Shown piece after piece: positions 27,659 through 35,713 of a stretch of 64,000 nt of DNA. This stretch comes from Bryobacterales bacterium (GTDB taxonomy: Bacteria > Acidobacteriota > Terriglobia > Bryobacterales > Bryobacteraceae), in the NCBI GenBank assembly GCA_003170295.1, contig PNAJ01000061.1, positions 33,630-97,629 on the forward strand, written 5' to 3'. The number at the start of each line of letters is the position of its first letter. Positions within the stretch are counted from its first letter, which is position 1. A program made the translations under genes and the position numbers. A model generated the notes under the pieces. The model saw only the letters and a list, made by a program, of their open reading frames with translations. It was not told where the DNA came from and searched no databases.

Positions 27659-27772
27659 TCATGACCGCGCGAGAGCCTCATAAACATCCACGCGCTGTGT
27701 TGTTTTCCTCAACACATCGATTGGCTTCCGCTTTGAAACCTTTCGAACAACTGGGAGATTTGGAGAACCCAT
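27659..27772 (-). pseudogene. Truncated copy of the 105-aa divergent small gene
   Basis: A 37-codon remnant (start MGSPNLPVVRKVSKRKP, end YEALARS) homologous to the first half of the 105-aa ORF at 28852-29169. It keeps VRKVSKR and LRKTTQRVDVYEALA but has an internal deletion and stops before the conserved C-terminal half. Its ATG overlaps the plus-strand ATG at 27771 through CATG, exactly as in the intact pair. Confidence 0.65.
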
Positions 27773-28005
27773 GCTAACCGGGCAGCTTCGAGAATTGACC
27801 GAAAACTGCATTGCTGGAACCGTGTCGGTCTCCGGCTTCTCCGAACGCTTTGTGAGCCTCTACTTCGCCGGTCGGCAACACCGTCAGATTGCGCAGCGCC
27901 GTGGTAGCCCCTCGCCGAACGCTCCCGTGGGCATCGTTCGGAGTCGTCGCTTCGCTTGGAGTTGGAGAAGGCCCTCGTCTCGTAGCGAAGCATCGTGCGT
28001 CTGTC
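27771..28005 (+). pseudogene. Frameshifted copy of the 84-aa small gene
   Basis: The first ~36 codons (MLTGQLRELTENCIAGTVSV, then SGFSERFVSLYFAGRQ) match the intact gene at 29168. After that the nucleotide sequence still aligns (CGTGGTAG, CTCGCCGA, GAGAAGGCCCTCGTCTCG), but a deletion of about a dozen bases has shifted the frame. The 171-aa ORF in the track is the out-of-frame read-through into the methyltransferase gene and should not be taken as a protein. Confidence 0.65.
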
Positions 28006-28107
28006 CCGTTACTCAATCTATAAGCCCAACTGTAAATTCCTCCGGCATCGGCGCTGGAGACGCAATCCGTTCCGTCGTGCCTTTTGCGATGATGGGCTGG
28101 AGGGTTC

Positions 28108-28809
28108 GTGGCGGTGGAAAAGCTAGCGTTGCTACGCTTTATCGAGAACCGAAGCTTGCAGCGGTATTTCCACGGCCGCGGGGTGGAAATCGGAGCACTG
28201 TGGCGTCGCTTTCCTCTCCCTCGGCGCGCACGCGTCTGGTACATCGATCGGCTGGGCGGCGAGGGACTGGAAGAGCACTACCCTGAACTGAGGGGCCGCA
28301 TCATCCAGCCGGATCTGCTGGCAGACGCCGCAGAGCTGCCGTTGGCTCCGGCCAGTCTGGACTTTCTGATTGCCAGCCACCTGCTCGAACACCTGCAATT
28401 CCCCCTGGCCGCGTTGCGTGCCTGGTACAACCTCCTGGCGCCCGGAGGCGTCCTATTGCTCCGGGTGCCCGACAAACGCTACACCTTCGATAAACGCCGC
28501 GTCCGCACGTCTTTGGCACACCTGTTGAGCGAGCATGACGACCCCAAACTGTTCGGGCTTCGAGACCATTACGCGGACTTTGTCGCGAACGTAGCGGACT
28601 TGCGCCCGGACACTCAGGAGTTCGAACAGACAATCGACGATCTGATGCGCCGGAACTACAGCATTCACTTTCACGCCTGGATCGACGATGATGTGCGCGA
28701 GATCGTAGACTTTACTCAAAGCGCTTGGCGGCTGGAGTGGGATCTCGTGGTCTTCCGCCGCGCCCGTTCGTACCGCAAGGAAACCACCGTATTGCTGCGG
28801 CGGAAATAG
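28108..28809 (+). CDS. Class I SAM-dependent methyltransferase-like protein
   Basis: A 233-residue protein started at a GTG with GGAGG four bases upstream. It shows the Rossmann-like order of a methyltransferase: VEIGALWRRFPLP (motif I variant), VWYIDRL (acidic end of strand 2), SLDFLIASHLLEHLQFPLAAL (motif with DFL..SHLLEH) and LLAPGGVLLLRVPD. The C-terminal part is less typical (YSIHFHAWIDDDVREI). The substrate is unknown. It sits alone between the decayed and intact copies of a small divergent gene pair, which suggests it was inserted or carried along during the duplication. Confidence 0.8.
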   Translation: MAVEKLALLRFIENRSLQRYFHGRGVEIGALWRRFPLPRRARVWYIDRLGGEGLEEHYPELRGRIIQPDLLADAAELPLAPASLDFLIASHLLEHLQFPLAALRAWYNLLAPGGVLLLRVPDKRYTFDKRRVRTSLAHLLSEHDDPKLFGLRDHYADFVANVADLRPDTQEFEQTIDDLMRRNYSIHFHAWIDDDVREIVDFTQSAWRLEWDLVVFRRARSYRKETTVLLRRK

Positions 28810-28817
28810 CGGCTTCC

Positions 28818-28843
28818 CAGCTTCATAAGGTCGATTGTGTCAC
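28818..28843. repeat. Start-region repeat, copy 2
   Basis: CAGCTTCATAAGGTCGATTG followed by TGTCAC, near-identical to the upstream edge of the 196-aa gene at 27549-27574. Confidence 0.6.
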
Positions 28844-28851
28844 GGTGATTC

Positions 28852-29169
28852 CTACGGATCGCACATCGGTACTCCGTCCACCAGGAGAAATATCGGGTCG
28901 GCTTTTCCGCTCGCGCCGATAGATCCGTCGGGGCGACGGTACATATGGAATGTTCCCAAGAGCCGCTCATTCGGGTTGTCCATGAGATCGTAGACACAAC
29001 TGAGTGTCCCGTCTTCCTGGCCGGAATCGGGAGGCGCAAGTGCCTCATAAACGTCCACGCGCTGCGTTGTCTTCCGCAACAGTGTAGATTGGAAGGTAGG
29101 GTCGTTCCAGATACTCCTCAACTCACGCTTTGAGACTTTTCGAACGGCCGGAAGACTTGGAGAACTCAT
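28852..29169 (-). CDS. Small protein of unknown function (105 aa), divergent pair member A
   Basis: A 105-residue soluble protein with no signal peptide: MSSPSLPAVRKVSKRELRSI, then LLRKTTQRVDVYEALAPPD, DGTLSCVYDLMDNPNERLLG and a C-terminal FHMYRRPDGSIGASGKADPI. The mixed polar composition and codon use look like a real protein, and a truncated second copy exists at 27659-27772. I recognise no family. Its ATG shares the four bases CATG with the plus-strand ATG of the neighbour at 29168. An immunity-, antitoxin- or lifestyle-island role is only a guess from size and pairing. Confidence 0.6.
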   Translation of the reverse strand: MSSPSLPAVRKVSKRELRSIWNDPTFQSTLLRKTTQRVDVYEALAPPDSGQEDGTLSCVYDLMDNPNERLLGTFHMYRRPDGSIGASGKADPIFLLVDGVPMCDP

Positions 29170-29422
29170 GCTAACCGGACAGCTTCGGGAATTAATCGAA
29201 AGTTACGTTGCCGGAACCGTTTCGGTCTCCGACTTCTCCGAACGCTTCGCGAGCCTCTATTTCGCCGTTAGACAGCAGGCAGGTGAAGCAAGCGCCGCCA
29301 GATTGTGTAGCGCCGTGGTAGGCCCTCTCGCCGAGCACTCTCGTGGACATCGAACCGACTCGTCCCTTCGGCTGGAACTTGAGAAAGCCCTCGTCTCGGA
29401 ACGAAGCAGCGTGCGGCAGTAG
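29168..29422 (+). CDS. Small protein of unknown function (84 aa), divergent pair member B
   Basis: An 84-residue helical protein: MLTGQLRELIESYVAGTVSV, SDFSERFASLYFAVRQQ, ending with RGHRTDSSLRLELEKALV. The pattern of an N-terminal helix, a 'G..SVSDF..RF' turn and a C-terminal 'GHR....LR.EL' helix resembles small colicin-immunity-like proteins, but this is an impression from residue pattern, not an established match. It overlaps head-to-head with the 105-aa gene at CATG. A frameshifted copy lies at 27771. Confidence 0.55.
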   Translation: MLTGQLRELIESYVAGTVSVSDFSERFASLYFAVRQQAGEASAARLCSAVVGPLAEHSRGHRTDSSLRLELEKALVSERSSVRQ

Positions 29423-29466
29423 CTTGCTTGGCACGGGTTAGATTCTCTGATTCCCCCAGCGCCGAC

Positions 29467-29492
29467 ACCGAACCCTGACCGTCAGGGAGGGG
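29467..29492. repeat. CCGCTCCCT-family repeat, half copy
   Basis: ACCGAACCCTGACCGTCAGGGAGGGG, similar to the right arm of the palindromes at 17503 and 36463. No left arm is seen beside it. Confidence 0.55.
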
Positions 29493-29493
29493 A

Positions 29494-29546
29494 CGATGCA
29501 GCAAGGAAGAAGAGCATCTCGACTAGCTTCATAAGCCCGATTTTGC
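29494..29546. repeat. Start-region repeat, copy 3
   Basis: GCAAGGAAGAAGAGCATCTC followed by GACTAGCTTCATAAGCCCGAT, a third degenerate copy of the signal-peptide and start-codon region of the 196-aa secreted protein, with the rest of that gene absent. Confidence 0.65.
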
Positions 29547-29575
29547 CTTAGCGTCTTCGAAGAGGAACAGGGGCT

Positions 29576-30379
29576 CTAGTCCTGAACCGACAGGCTGTAT
29601 CTATCTGGAGCCTGTACCGCCCGCTTGACTGGAAGGCCAGGGGCATGTCTCTTTACCAGATCTTTGATCGTATCGACATCGGCTCGGCACCCCGCGATTA
29701 CCGCCGTGAGCGCGCCGGGCGGCAGTGGGAGAAAATCGTTGTTCGTAATAGGCAGGGGAGGAATTTCGTCAGCCTGGCCGTCGCGCGCCAATATTCGGAA
29801 TTCGTTCTCATAAGTCCAATCTGTGGACTTGGTCACTAAAATCTGGAAGGCCTCCTCGGGGGAAAACGAAAGCATATTCAGGGCCGGGAGAGCGTCCCTA
29901 TACTTAACTTGCCATGCATTGCCGATCAATGACTGACTCGCGTCGAACTCCAAACAAATGCCTCGGTGATGGTTAGAATAGTGCGACCACATCAGCGACT
30001 TATCTGGGTGCTTCGCAAGGCAGTAGACGCGCCAGCACTCGACAATCTTGTTCCGCATGGATTCCCTGAATTCTGTCTGGCACATCTCAATCATTAAGGA
30101 AGCATCAGCCTGCAGCATCCTCTCGAAGGCTCGTTGATCGGCCGCAGAAAGGTTTGGACGCGGGACTTTTTGCATGTACTTTATGCACCGGGCCCGATAT
30201 TCAGGACTGATCATCTGCGTCGTGTCAAGGCATGGATAGCAATCCCATGGGTCATTGAAATTCTTGGGATTTGAAAGGTGAATGCGCTGATTAACGAACA
30301 TACCTTCCAGATACTTCGGGCAAAACGGTTCGTAGTGGTACAACTTTTGGATTCCCAGTCGCGCCGCTTTAACCGTCAT
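29576..30379 (-). CDS. DUF2971 domain-containing protein
   Basis: A 267-residue protein of the DUF2971 family. Typical segments are KLYHYEPFCPKYLEGMF, the HLSNPKNFNDPWDC motif, CLAKHPDKSLMWSHYSNHHRGICLEFD and WTYENEFRILARDG. The biochemical function is unknown. DUF2971 genes often occur as singletons in variable genome regions, some close to toxin-antitoxin or anti-phage genes, and this one sits between a duplicated small-gene region and a toxin-antitoxin pair. A link to defence is inference. Confidence 0.82.
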   Translation of the reverse strand: MTVKAARLGIQKLYHYEPFCPKYLEGMFVNQRIHLSNPKNFNDPWDCYPCLDTTQMISPEYRARCIKYMQKVPRPNLSAADQRAFERMLQADASLMIEMCQTEFRESMRNKIVECWRVYCLAKHPDKSLMWSHYSNHHRGICLEFDASQSLIGNAWQVKYRDALPALNMLSFSPEEAFQILVTKSTDWTYENEFRILARDGQADEIPPLPITNNDFLPLPPGALTAVIAGCRADVDTIKDLVKRHAPGLPVKRAVQAPDRYSLSVQD

Positions 30380-30457
30380 AAAAGGAAGCCACCTGCCCTA
30401 GTTTAGCCTGACGACCCATTATTAATTTGAAGCCAGACTTAGTTTCCATGACCCAGA

Positions 30458-30475
30458 AGCACCCAAAAAGGTGCT
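30458..30475. promoter_or_regulatory. Inverted repeat upstream of the toxin-antitoxin operon
   Basis: AGCACC-CAAAAA-GGTGCT, a perfect 6-bp inverted repeat 22 nt before the antitoxin start and directly upstream of its AAAGGAGG ribosome site. It could be the operator for autoregulation by the antitoxin. Confidence 0.4.
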
Positions 30476-30496
30476 ATCCATAAAGGAGGCGCTCCC

Positions 30497-30787
30497 ATGC
30501 TCGATATCACCAAAGACATCCAGTCCCTCACGACCTTCCGCCGCCGCTCTGGCGACTTCATGAAACAGCTCAAAAAGACCAAACGCCCGGTCGTGCTCAC
30601 CGTCAAAGGCAAGGCGCAAGCCGTCGTCCAGGACGCTGAAGCCTATCAGCGCCTGCTCGACATTGCCGCTTTAGCAGACGCGCGTGAAGGAATCCGCCAA
30701 GGCCTGGAGCAGTCTCGGCAAGGACTCGGAAAGCCCGCCCGGGAGTTCTTCGCCGAGTTCAGGGCGAAGCATGGCATACCTCGTTAG
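30497..30787 (+). CDS. Phd/YefM-family antitoxin
   Basis: A 96-residue antitoxin. The N-terminal part (ITKDIQSLTTFRRRSGDFMK, RPVVLTVKGKAQAVVQDAEAYQRLLD) is the Phd/YefM DNA-binding fold; the C-terminal half is helical and would bind the toxin. A very strong ribosome site (AAAGGAGG, 7 nt) precedes the ATG, which fits the need for excess antitoxin. The toxin gene overlaps its last 17 nt. Confidence 0.9.
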   Translation: MLDITKDIQSLTTFRRRSGDFMKQLKKTKRPVVLTVKGKAQAVVQDAEAYQRLLDIAALADAREGIRQGLEQSRQGLGKPAREFFAEFRAKHGIPR

Positions 30788-31085
30788 GATCCTGCCTCGC
30801 GCTCAGCGCGATCTTGACGCCATCTATGCAGCGATCAATGCCGAACACTCAGACGCGGCGTTTCGATGGTTCGACGGATTGGAGCGCGCTGTCTTCACTC
30901 TGGAGGAAATCGCCGAACGCTGTCCGGTTACGCCCGAGGATGCAAGTCTGAGGCATTTGCTTTACGGCAAGAAGCCCCATGTCTATCGCGTGATCTATCG
31001 AGTCGTGGAGAATCAGAACGAAGTCCACACCCTCCACATCCGGCACGGCGCGCGACAAGCATTCAAGGCCGACGATCTGACCTGA
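30771..31085 (+). CDS. RelE/ParE-family toxin
   Basis: A 104-residue toxin started at MAYLVRILPRAQRDLDAIYA; the track ORF begins upstream within the antitoxin gene in another frame. The fold is shown by the first strand, the EEIAERCPVTPED middle and the VYRVIYRVVENQNEVHTLHIRHGARQ end. ParE members act on gyrase and RelE members cut mRNA; the sequence does not decide between them. The stop codon abuts the stop of the convergent permease gene (TGATCA), leaving no spacer. Confidence 0.9.
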   Translation: MAYLVRILPRAQRDLDAIYAAINAEHSDAAFRWFDGLERAVFTLEEIAERCPVTPEDASLRHLLYGKKPHVYRVIYRVVENQNEVHTLHIRHGARQAFKADDLT

Positions 31086-33242
31086 TCAATCCCCCCGCAA
31101 CACCGCCGCCGGATCGACCCTCAACGCCCTAAACGCCGGAACCGCACACGCCACCAAACTCGCCCCTACCATCAACCCCGCCGCGCCGAGACTCGCCCAT
31201 AACAACGATCCTCCCGACCCCGGCACAAACCCGCGCAGCAATCGACACCCGAGTTGCGCAGCAACGATCCCCACTCCTGTGCCGACCATCGCGATCGTCA
31301 TCCCCTGCCGCACGATCATCGCGAACACCGCCTCATACCGAGCCCCCAGCGCCACTCGAATCCCAATCTCGCGCCGCCTCCGCTCGACCGCACTCGATAC
31401 CACGCCGTACAATCCCGCCAAGGCCAGCAGCAACCCTCCTCCTCCCGCCACTCCCGCGATCCGCAGCGCGACCTTGACTCCGAACATCGCCCCGTTGTCA
31501 AAATACTCTCGCAGCATACGAGCGTCGCTCATCGGAATCTCCCCCGCCAGGTTCCGCACCGCTGCGAAAACTTCGGCATCGGATTCGACAAATAACGTCA
31601 TCCGCGACGCGAAATTGTGCGCATACGGCAAATAGAAATATGGACGCGGAGCCTCATCCCAGCGCATATATTTCGCCGTCTTCACAACGCCGGTCACCTC
31701 GACTACTTTCCCGCCGATCCGCATCTTTTCCCCGACGCCCACGCGCTTTGCCAATTCCTGATTCACGATCGCGCCATCCCGATCGTCAAAAGTGCGCCCA
31801 ATGTGCATGAGCTCGAAATATTCCGGCGTGACAATGTTCATCCACACCGTCATCTCTTCCTGGTCCCCAATGCTGATCTGCTTCTGCGCTCCGGTCATGC
31901 CCAGCGGTACGCTCTGCGCCAGCGCCACGCGCCTAACGCCGGGAAGGGCCTTCACGCGCTCCATTAATTCGCGATAGAACCCACGCGTCCGCGCCTCGTT
32001 ATATCCGCTCTGCCCCGGATCGAACGTCATCACGGAGATATGATCCGCGCGATATCCCAAATCCGCGTGCTTCGCGGCGTTCAGTCCCATCCATAACGAT
32101 CCGCCCGTAGCCACTAACGCCGCCGCGAGTGCGACCTCCACTATCGCCAGTAAATGAGGGTGGTTTCGCCTGCGATCTTTGTGCAGAGAACCCCGCGCTT
32201 GCATCACTCCGCAAACCACCGCCGCCACCATCGCCGACGCGAACGCCAAAGCGATGACGCGCCGATCAATATGAGCCGCAATCGAAATAGAGAAATCCGT
32301 CGGAAGTACGATCGACCGCCGCAGTACTTCCGTCACCACCCACGCAACAGGCAACCCCAAAACACAGCCGACTCCCGCCACGGCCGCCGATTCCTGCAAA
32401 GATTCGCCCAGCAGCCTCATCGGGCTCGCCCCCAGCGCGATCTTAATCGCCGTCACCCGCGCCCGCGCTTCGCCCCGCATCAACAGCGCTCCGCACGCAT
32501 TCGCGCATGCAATCGCCAGAATCAGCGCCGCCAGTGCGCTCAGCAGCCCAGCCAGGGGAGGCATCGTCTTGTCCGTCCGCAACCGAGCCGTCAACTCATC
32601 GAGCACGACAGCCCTTCGTCCCCGATTCGTCTCCGGATGCTCCCATTCCAGCCGTGTCGCGATCGCCGCGATCTCGGCGCCAGAGTTGATACCTCGAACA
32701 TGCACCGTCAAAAACCGGCGCGACCGATCCTCCAGAATCTTCCCGTCCCCATACGAGCGAATCGGAATATAAAGGTCCGCGTGCATAAACCGGTCCAGCC
32801 CGAAATCTTCGGGCGCAACACCGATAATGGTGTAAAGCTTCCCTCCGATGCGCATATTTTTCCCAATATCGTTAGCGCTTCCGTGCGCCACGACGACCAC
32901 CATCTGATCTTCCTGTGCGAACGTTCGCCCGAACCGCGCGCCGACCCCGAGCACCTCAAAATAATCGGGCGTCACCGCGAGCGCCAGTTGCATGCGCGCC
33001 GGTTCGCCGGCGGCGACGGGAATCAGACACTCCGCGACCATCGGTTTCGCCTTGCGAAAATCCAAGAAGTCGGGATACGATACGAACCCGAACGGCTGCC
33101 CTTCGGACGCCGTGAAAACTCGCATGATTTCGCGCGGTCGCTCGACCGGCAGAGGCCGCAGCAGGATCGCATCGACGATGCTCGCGAGTGCCGCGGCCAA
33201 TCCGATTCCAACGGCAAGAGAAAGGACAGCTAGCGTTCGCAT
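31086..33242 (-). CDS. ADOP-type ABC transporter permease (MacB/FtsX family)
   Basis: A 718-residue permease of the acidobacterial duplicated orphan permease kind, without an ATPase gene beside it. It has an N-terminal membrane segment (LAVLSLAVGIGLAAALASIVDAILLRPL), a periplasmic MacB_PCD-like domain, a first FtsX block (ACANACGALLMRGEARARVTAIK, ALGASPMRLLGES), a second periplasmic domain and a second FtsX block (ERRRREIGIRVALGARYEAVFAMIV). Most ADOPs have 50-80 cytoplasmic residues before the first helix; this one starts almost at the helix. The start ATG GTG-free region upstream offers no clear earlier start. Function probably envelope export or signalling. Confidence 0.88.
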   Translation of the reverse strand: MRTLAVLSLAVGIGLAAALASIVDAILLRPLPVERPREIMRVFTASEGQPFGFVSYPDFLDFRKAKPMVAECLIPVAAGEPARMQLALAVTPDYFEVLGVGARFGRTFAQEDQMVVVVAHGSANDIGKNMRIGGKLYTIIGVAPEDFGLDRFMHADLYIPIRSYGDGKILEDRSRRFLTVHVRGINSGAEIAAIATRLEWEHPETNRGRRAVVLDELTARLRTDKTMPPLAGLLSALAALILAIACANACGALLMRGEARARVTAIKIALGASPMRLLGESLQESAAVAGVGCVLGLPVAWVVTEVLRRSIVLPTDFSISIAAHIDRRVIALAFASAMVAAVVCGVMQARGSLHKDRRRNHPHLLAIVEVALAAALVATGGSLWMGLNAAKHADLGYRADHISVMTFDPGQSGYNEARTRGFYRELMERVKALPGVRRVALAQSVPLGMTGAQKQISIGDQEEMTVWMNIVTPEYFELMHIGRTFDDRDGAIVNQELAKRVGVGEKMRIGGKVVEVTGVVKTAKYMRWDEAPRPYFYLPYAHNFASRMTLFVESDAEVFAAVRNLAGEIPMSDARMLREYFDNGAMFGVKVALRIAGVAGGGGLLLALAGLYGVVSSAVERRRREIGIRVALGARYEAVFAMIVRQGMTIAMVGTGVGIVAAQLGCRLLRGFVPGSGGSLLWASLGAAGLMVGASLVACAVPAFRALRVDPAAVLRGD

Positions 33243-33303
33243 CGCGCCTCATCGTACCCGCCTGTTATTCCATTCCGAGCTCAGTTACACTTGTCCGTTA
33301 GCC

Positions 33304-35001
33304 ATGCGATTCGCCACATCTCTACTCCTGTCGCTAACTTACGCCGCTCTCGCCCCGGCGCAAGATTCCCGCAATACGGTTGTGATCGACTCCGACACCC
33401 ATTTCGCGCCGCCCGTTTTCAAAACCCGCGCTGAATGGGAAACGCGCGCCGTCCATTTGCGCAAACAGATCCAGTTTGCCGCCGGTCTCCTGCCGATGCC
33501 CGAGAAGCATCCTCTCAACGCGCAAGTTTTCGGACGGATCGAGCGCAAAGGCTACACCGTCGAAAAGGTCCTGCTAGAAACCATGCCCGGTTTCTACCTC
33601 GGCGGCAATCTCTACCGGCCCCTCGGGCGCATTGGACCCTTTCCCGCGATCGTCTCTCCGCACGGTCACTGGGCTTATGGACGTCTTGAGAACACGAACA
33701 TCGCCTCCATTCCCGGCCGGTGCATCAATCTCGCGCGGCAGGGCTACGTCGTTTTTTCCTACGATATGGTCGGCTACGACGACACCATTCAAATGCCCCA
33801 CATCGCCACCGGAAAACGCGAACAGTTGTGGGGATTCGGCCTGCTCGGCATGCAACTCTGGGATTCGATTCGCGCCGTCGATTTTCTCGAATCGCTTCCC
33901 GGCGTAGATCGCATCGGCGCCACCGGCGCATCCGGTGGCGCAACTCAGATCCTGATGTTGCAGGCAATCGACGACCGCATCAAATTCTCCGCGCCGGTCA
34001 ACATGATCTCGTCGATTTATCAGGGTGGCTCGCCTTGCGAAAATGCGCCGCTTTTGCGCATCGGCACCAATAATATGGAGATCGCGGCGCTCATGGCTCC
34101 GCGGCCGATGCTGATGGTATCTACTACACAGGATTGGACGAAAAACACTCCGCGCGTCGAATTTCCCGCCATGCAGGCGATGTATCGCTTGTACGACCAG
34201 GAAGTTAATGTGCAAACAGTGCAGATCGATGCGCCGCACAACTACAATCGCGACAGCCGCGAAGCCGTATATCGATTTTTCGCTAAAACGGTGCTGGGCG
34301 CGGACCCAAAATCGCCCGATTTCGTCGAAAAAGGATTCACGCCGGAAAAATTAGGCGATTTGCTCGCTCTACACAATCGTTCGCTGCCCTTAAATGCCCT
34401 TAAGTACACCGAAATCGTCGAGCAATGGATCTTAAATGCCCATAATTTTGCACCCAATCGGGAGCTTCTGGCGCTTGCACTCGCGGCCGACTGGCCAGAA
34501 AAAGTGCTTGATCAGCGCTACGGCGATCGCATCGTGTTATCGCGAGCAGGCGTCGGCGATCAAGTCGCGGGCGAATGGCACGACGGCACAAAACCCGCGG
34601 CTCTTCTTGTCGATTCAGACAATCCGGACCCGACGCGGGCTTCTCTCAAAATAACCGTCTTTCAAACCGGTTCCGCCGTCGCCTCTCGCGACCGCAGTCA
34701 TCCGATGTTTTTGACGTTCAATAAGACCGACGATGCCGAACGCGTGCAGGACATTCTCACTGCGCTCAAATGGCTCAATCAGGATTCGACGAAGCTGGTA
34801 TGCCGAGGAAAGGCCGCCATCTGGTGCACGCTCGCCGCCAGCGCCAGTCCAAAAAACGTGCAGCTCGACGCGCCCATCCCGCCGTCGTTTCACGGAACCG
34901 ATCAGGACTGGATCGACACCTGCTTCATCCCATCGATCCAACGCGCCGGAGGATGGCCTGCCGTGTTGAAGCTTACAGCCCAGCCACCGGCGCAACGATA
35001 A
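33304..35001 (+). CDS. Secreted alpha/beta hydrolase, acetyl esterase-like
   Basis: A 565-residue exported hydrolase. The start MRFATSLLLSLTYAALAPAQ gives a signal peptide; the track ORF starts 312 nt earlier inside the permease gene. The catalytic core (residues ~90-330) includes SPHGHWAYGRLENT, the nucleophile elbow GATGASGGATQ (GXSXG) and MAPRPMLMVSTTQDW before the acid/His region DAPHNYN. It resembles acetyl xylan esterase and dienelactone-hydrolase-like enzymes. The extra ~180 C-terminal residues are unassigned. A sugar-ester or plant-polymer substrate is inferred. Confidence 0.8.
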   Translation: MRFATSLLLSLTYAALAPAQDSRNTVVIDSDTHFAPPVFKTRAEWETRAVHLRKQIQFAAGLLPMPEKHPLNAQVFGRIERKGYTVEKVLLETMPGFYLGGNLYRPLGRIGPFPAIVSPHGHWAYGRLENTNIASIPGRCINLARQGYVVFSYDMVGYDDTIQMPHIATGKREQLWGFGLLGMQLWDSIRAVDFLESLPGVDRIGATGASGGATQILMLQAIDDRIKFSAPVNMISSIYQGGSPCENAPLLRIGTNNMEIAALMAPRPMLMVSTTQDWTKNTPRVEFPAMQAMYRLYDQEVNVQTVQIDAPHNYNRDSREAVYRFFAKTVLGADPKSPDFVEKGFTPEKLGDLLALHNRSLPLNALKYTEIVEQWILNAHNFAPNRELLALALAADWPEKVLDQRYGDRIVLSRAGVGDQVAGEWHDGTKPAALLVDSDNPDPTRASLKITVFQTGSAVASRDRSHPMFLTFNKTDDAERVQDILTALKWLNQDSTKLVCRGKAAIWCTLAASASPKNVQLDAPIPPSFHGTDQDWIDTCFIPSIQRAGGWPAVLKLTAQPPAQR

Positions 35002-35713
35002 TCGGAGTCGTTGTCGGCGCCGCGGATCCCGCTTCGGGTTCCAAGGTCACTGCGACCGCGCCCAAGGTCGACAAATCCACAGGGCCCGAGAGAATGTGCA
35101 TCGCCGTGCTGTCGCCCCCGGATTGGAATAACCCGGCCGGACGCGGAGCTCCGCCTTTCGGAATCACCCACATCTCGTAGGTCTTGCCCGACTGCGCGGG
35201 CGGCAGGTTTGAGACGATCAGCAGCACTCCGAGCTTCGAGTGCACAAACACGTTGCCACGCGGGGGCGCAGGCTGGCCTTTTCCGAAACTCACCGGAAGC
35301 GTCGACGGATCGTTCAGAAAGCTCAGCGCCTGTAGCAACCGGTCGCGCTGCGCACTGACCTGAATTAAAGTGTGCCGCGCCTGCGCCAGTTCCGCTGCGC
35401 GCGACCGTTCCTGCACGCTGAGCCAGAGAGCGACCAGCAGCATCGCCGACGCCGCCAGCGCCGCGAGCCAGCTCCAGCTCATCCGCTGCACACCGACGCC
35501 CGCCAGCACCCGACGCTTCAAACGAGCCGGCGGCACTACTTCGGGCGCCATACTCATCAGCATGGCGTTCACTGCCAGCGCATCTTTTAACGCAGCGTGG
35601 CAGGTAGTGCAGCCGGTGCGCAGATGCGCGTCGATCTTCGCCTGATCGTCGGTATCGAGAACGCCGAGCGCATAAAGCTCGAAATCGTCGTGGAAATCCT
35701 GGCAATTGCTCAT
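34973..35713 (-). CDS. RskA-like anti-sigma factor
   Basis: A 246-residue anti-sigma factor. The N-terminal zinc-binding anti-sigma domain has H..(3)..C..C (HLRTGCTTCHAAL). One membrane helix follows (SWLAALAASAMLLVALWLSV), then a coiled segment and an extracytoplasmic RskA domain ending in VAVTLEPEAGSAAPTTTPII. The gene overlaps the sigma factor gene by 4 nt, so the two are coproduced. It would hold the sigma factor until proteolysis. The 3' end overlaps the hydrolase gene by 29 nt. Confidence 0.9.
   Translation of the reverse strand: MSNCQDFHDDFELYALGVLDTDDQAKIDAHLRTGCTTCHAALKDALAVNAMLMSMAPEVVPPARLKRRVLAGVGVQRMSWSWLAALAASAMLLVALWLSVQERSRAAELAQARHTLIQVSAQRDRLLQALSFLNDPSTLPVSFGKGQPAPPRGNVFVHSKLGVLLIVSNLPPAQSGKTYEMWVIPKGGAPRPAGLFQSGGDSTAMHILSGPVDLSTLGAVAVTLEPEAGSAAPTTTPIIVAPVAGL

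Noticed and set aside
27771-28286. 171-aa plus-strand ORF
   Set aside because: Only the first ~36 codons match the intact paralogue; the rest is a frameshifted read-through overlapping the methyltransferase gene.
32154-33233. 359-aa plus-strand ORF
   Set aside because: Antisense shadow of the ADOP permease gene.
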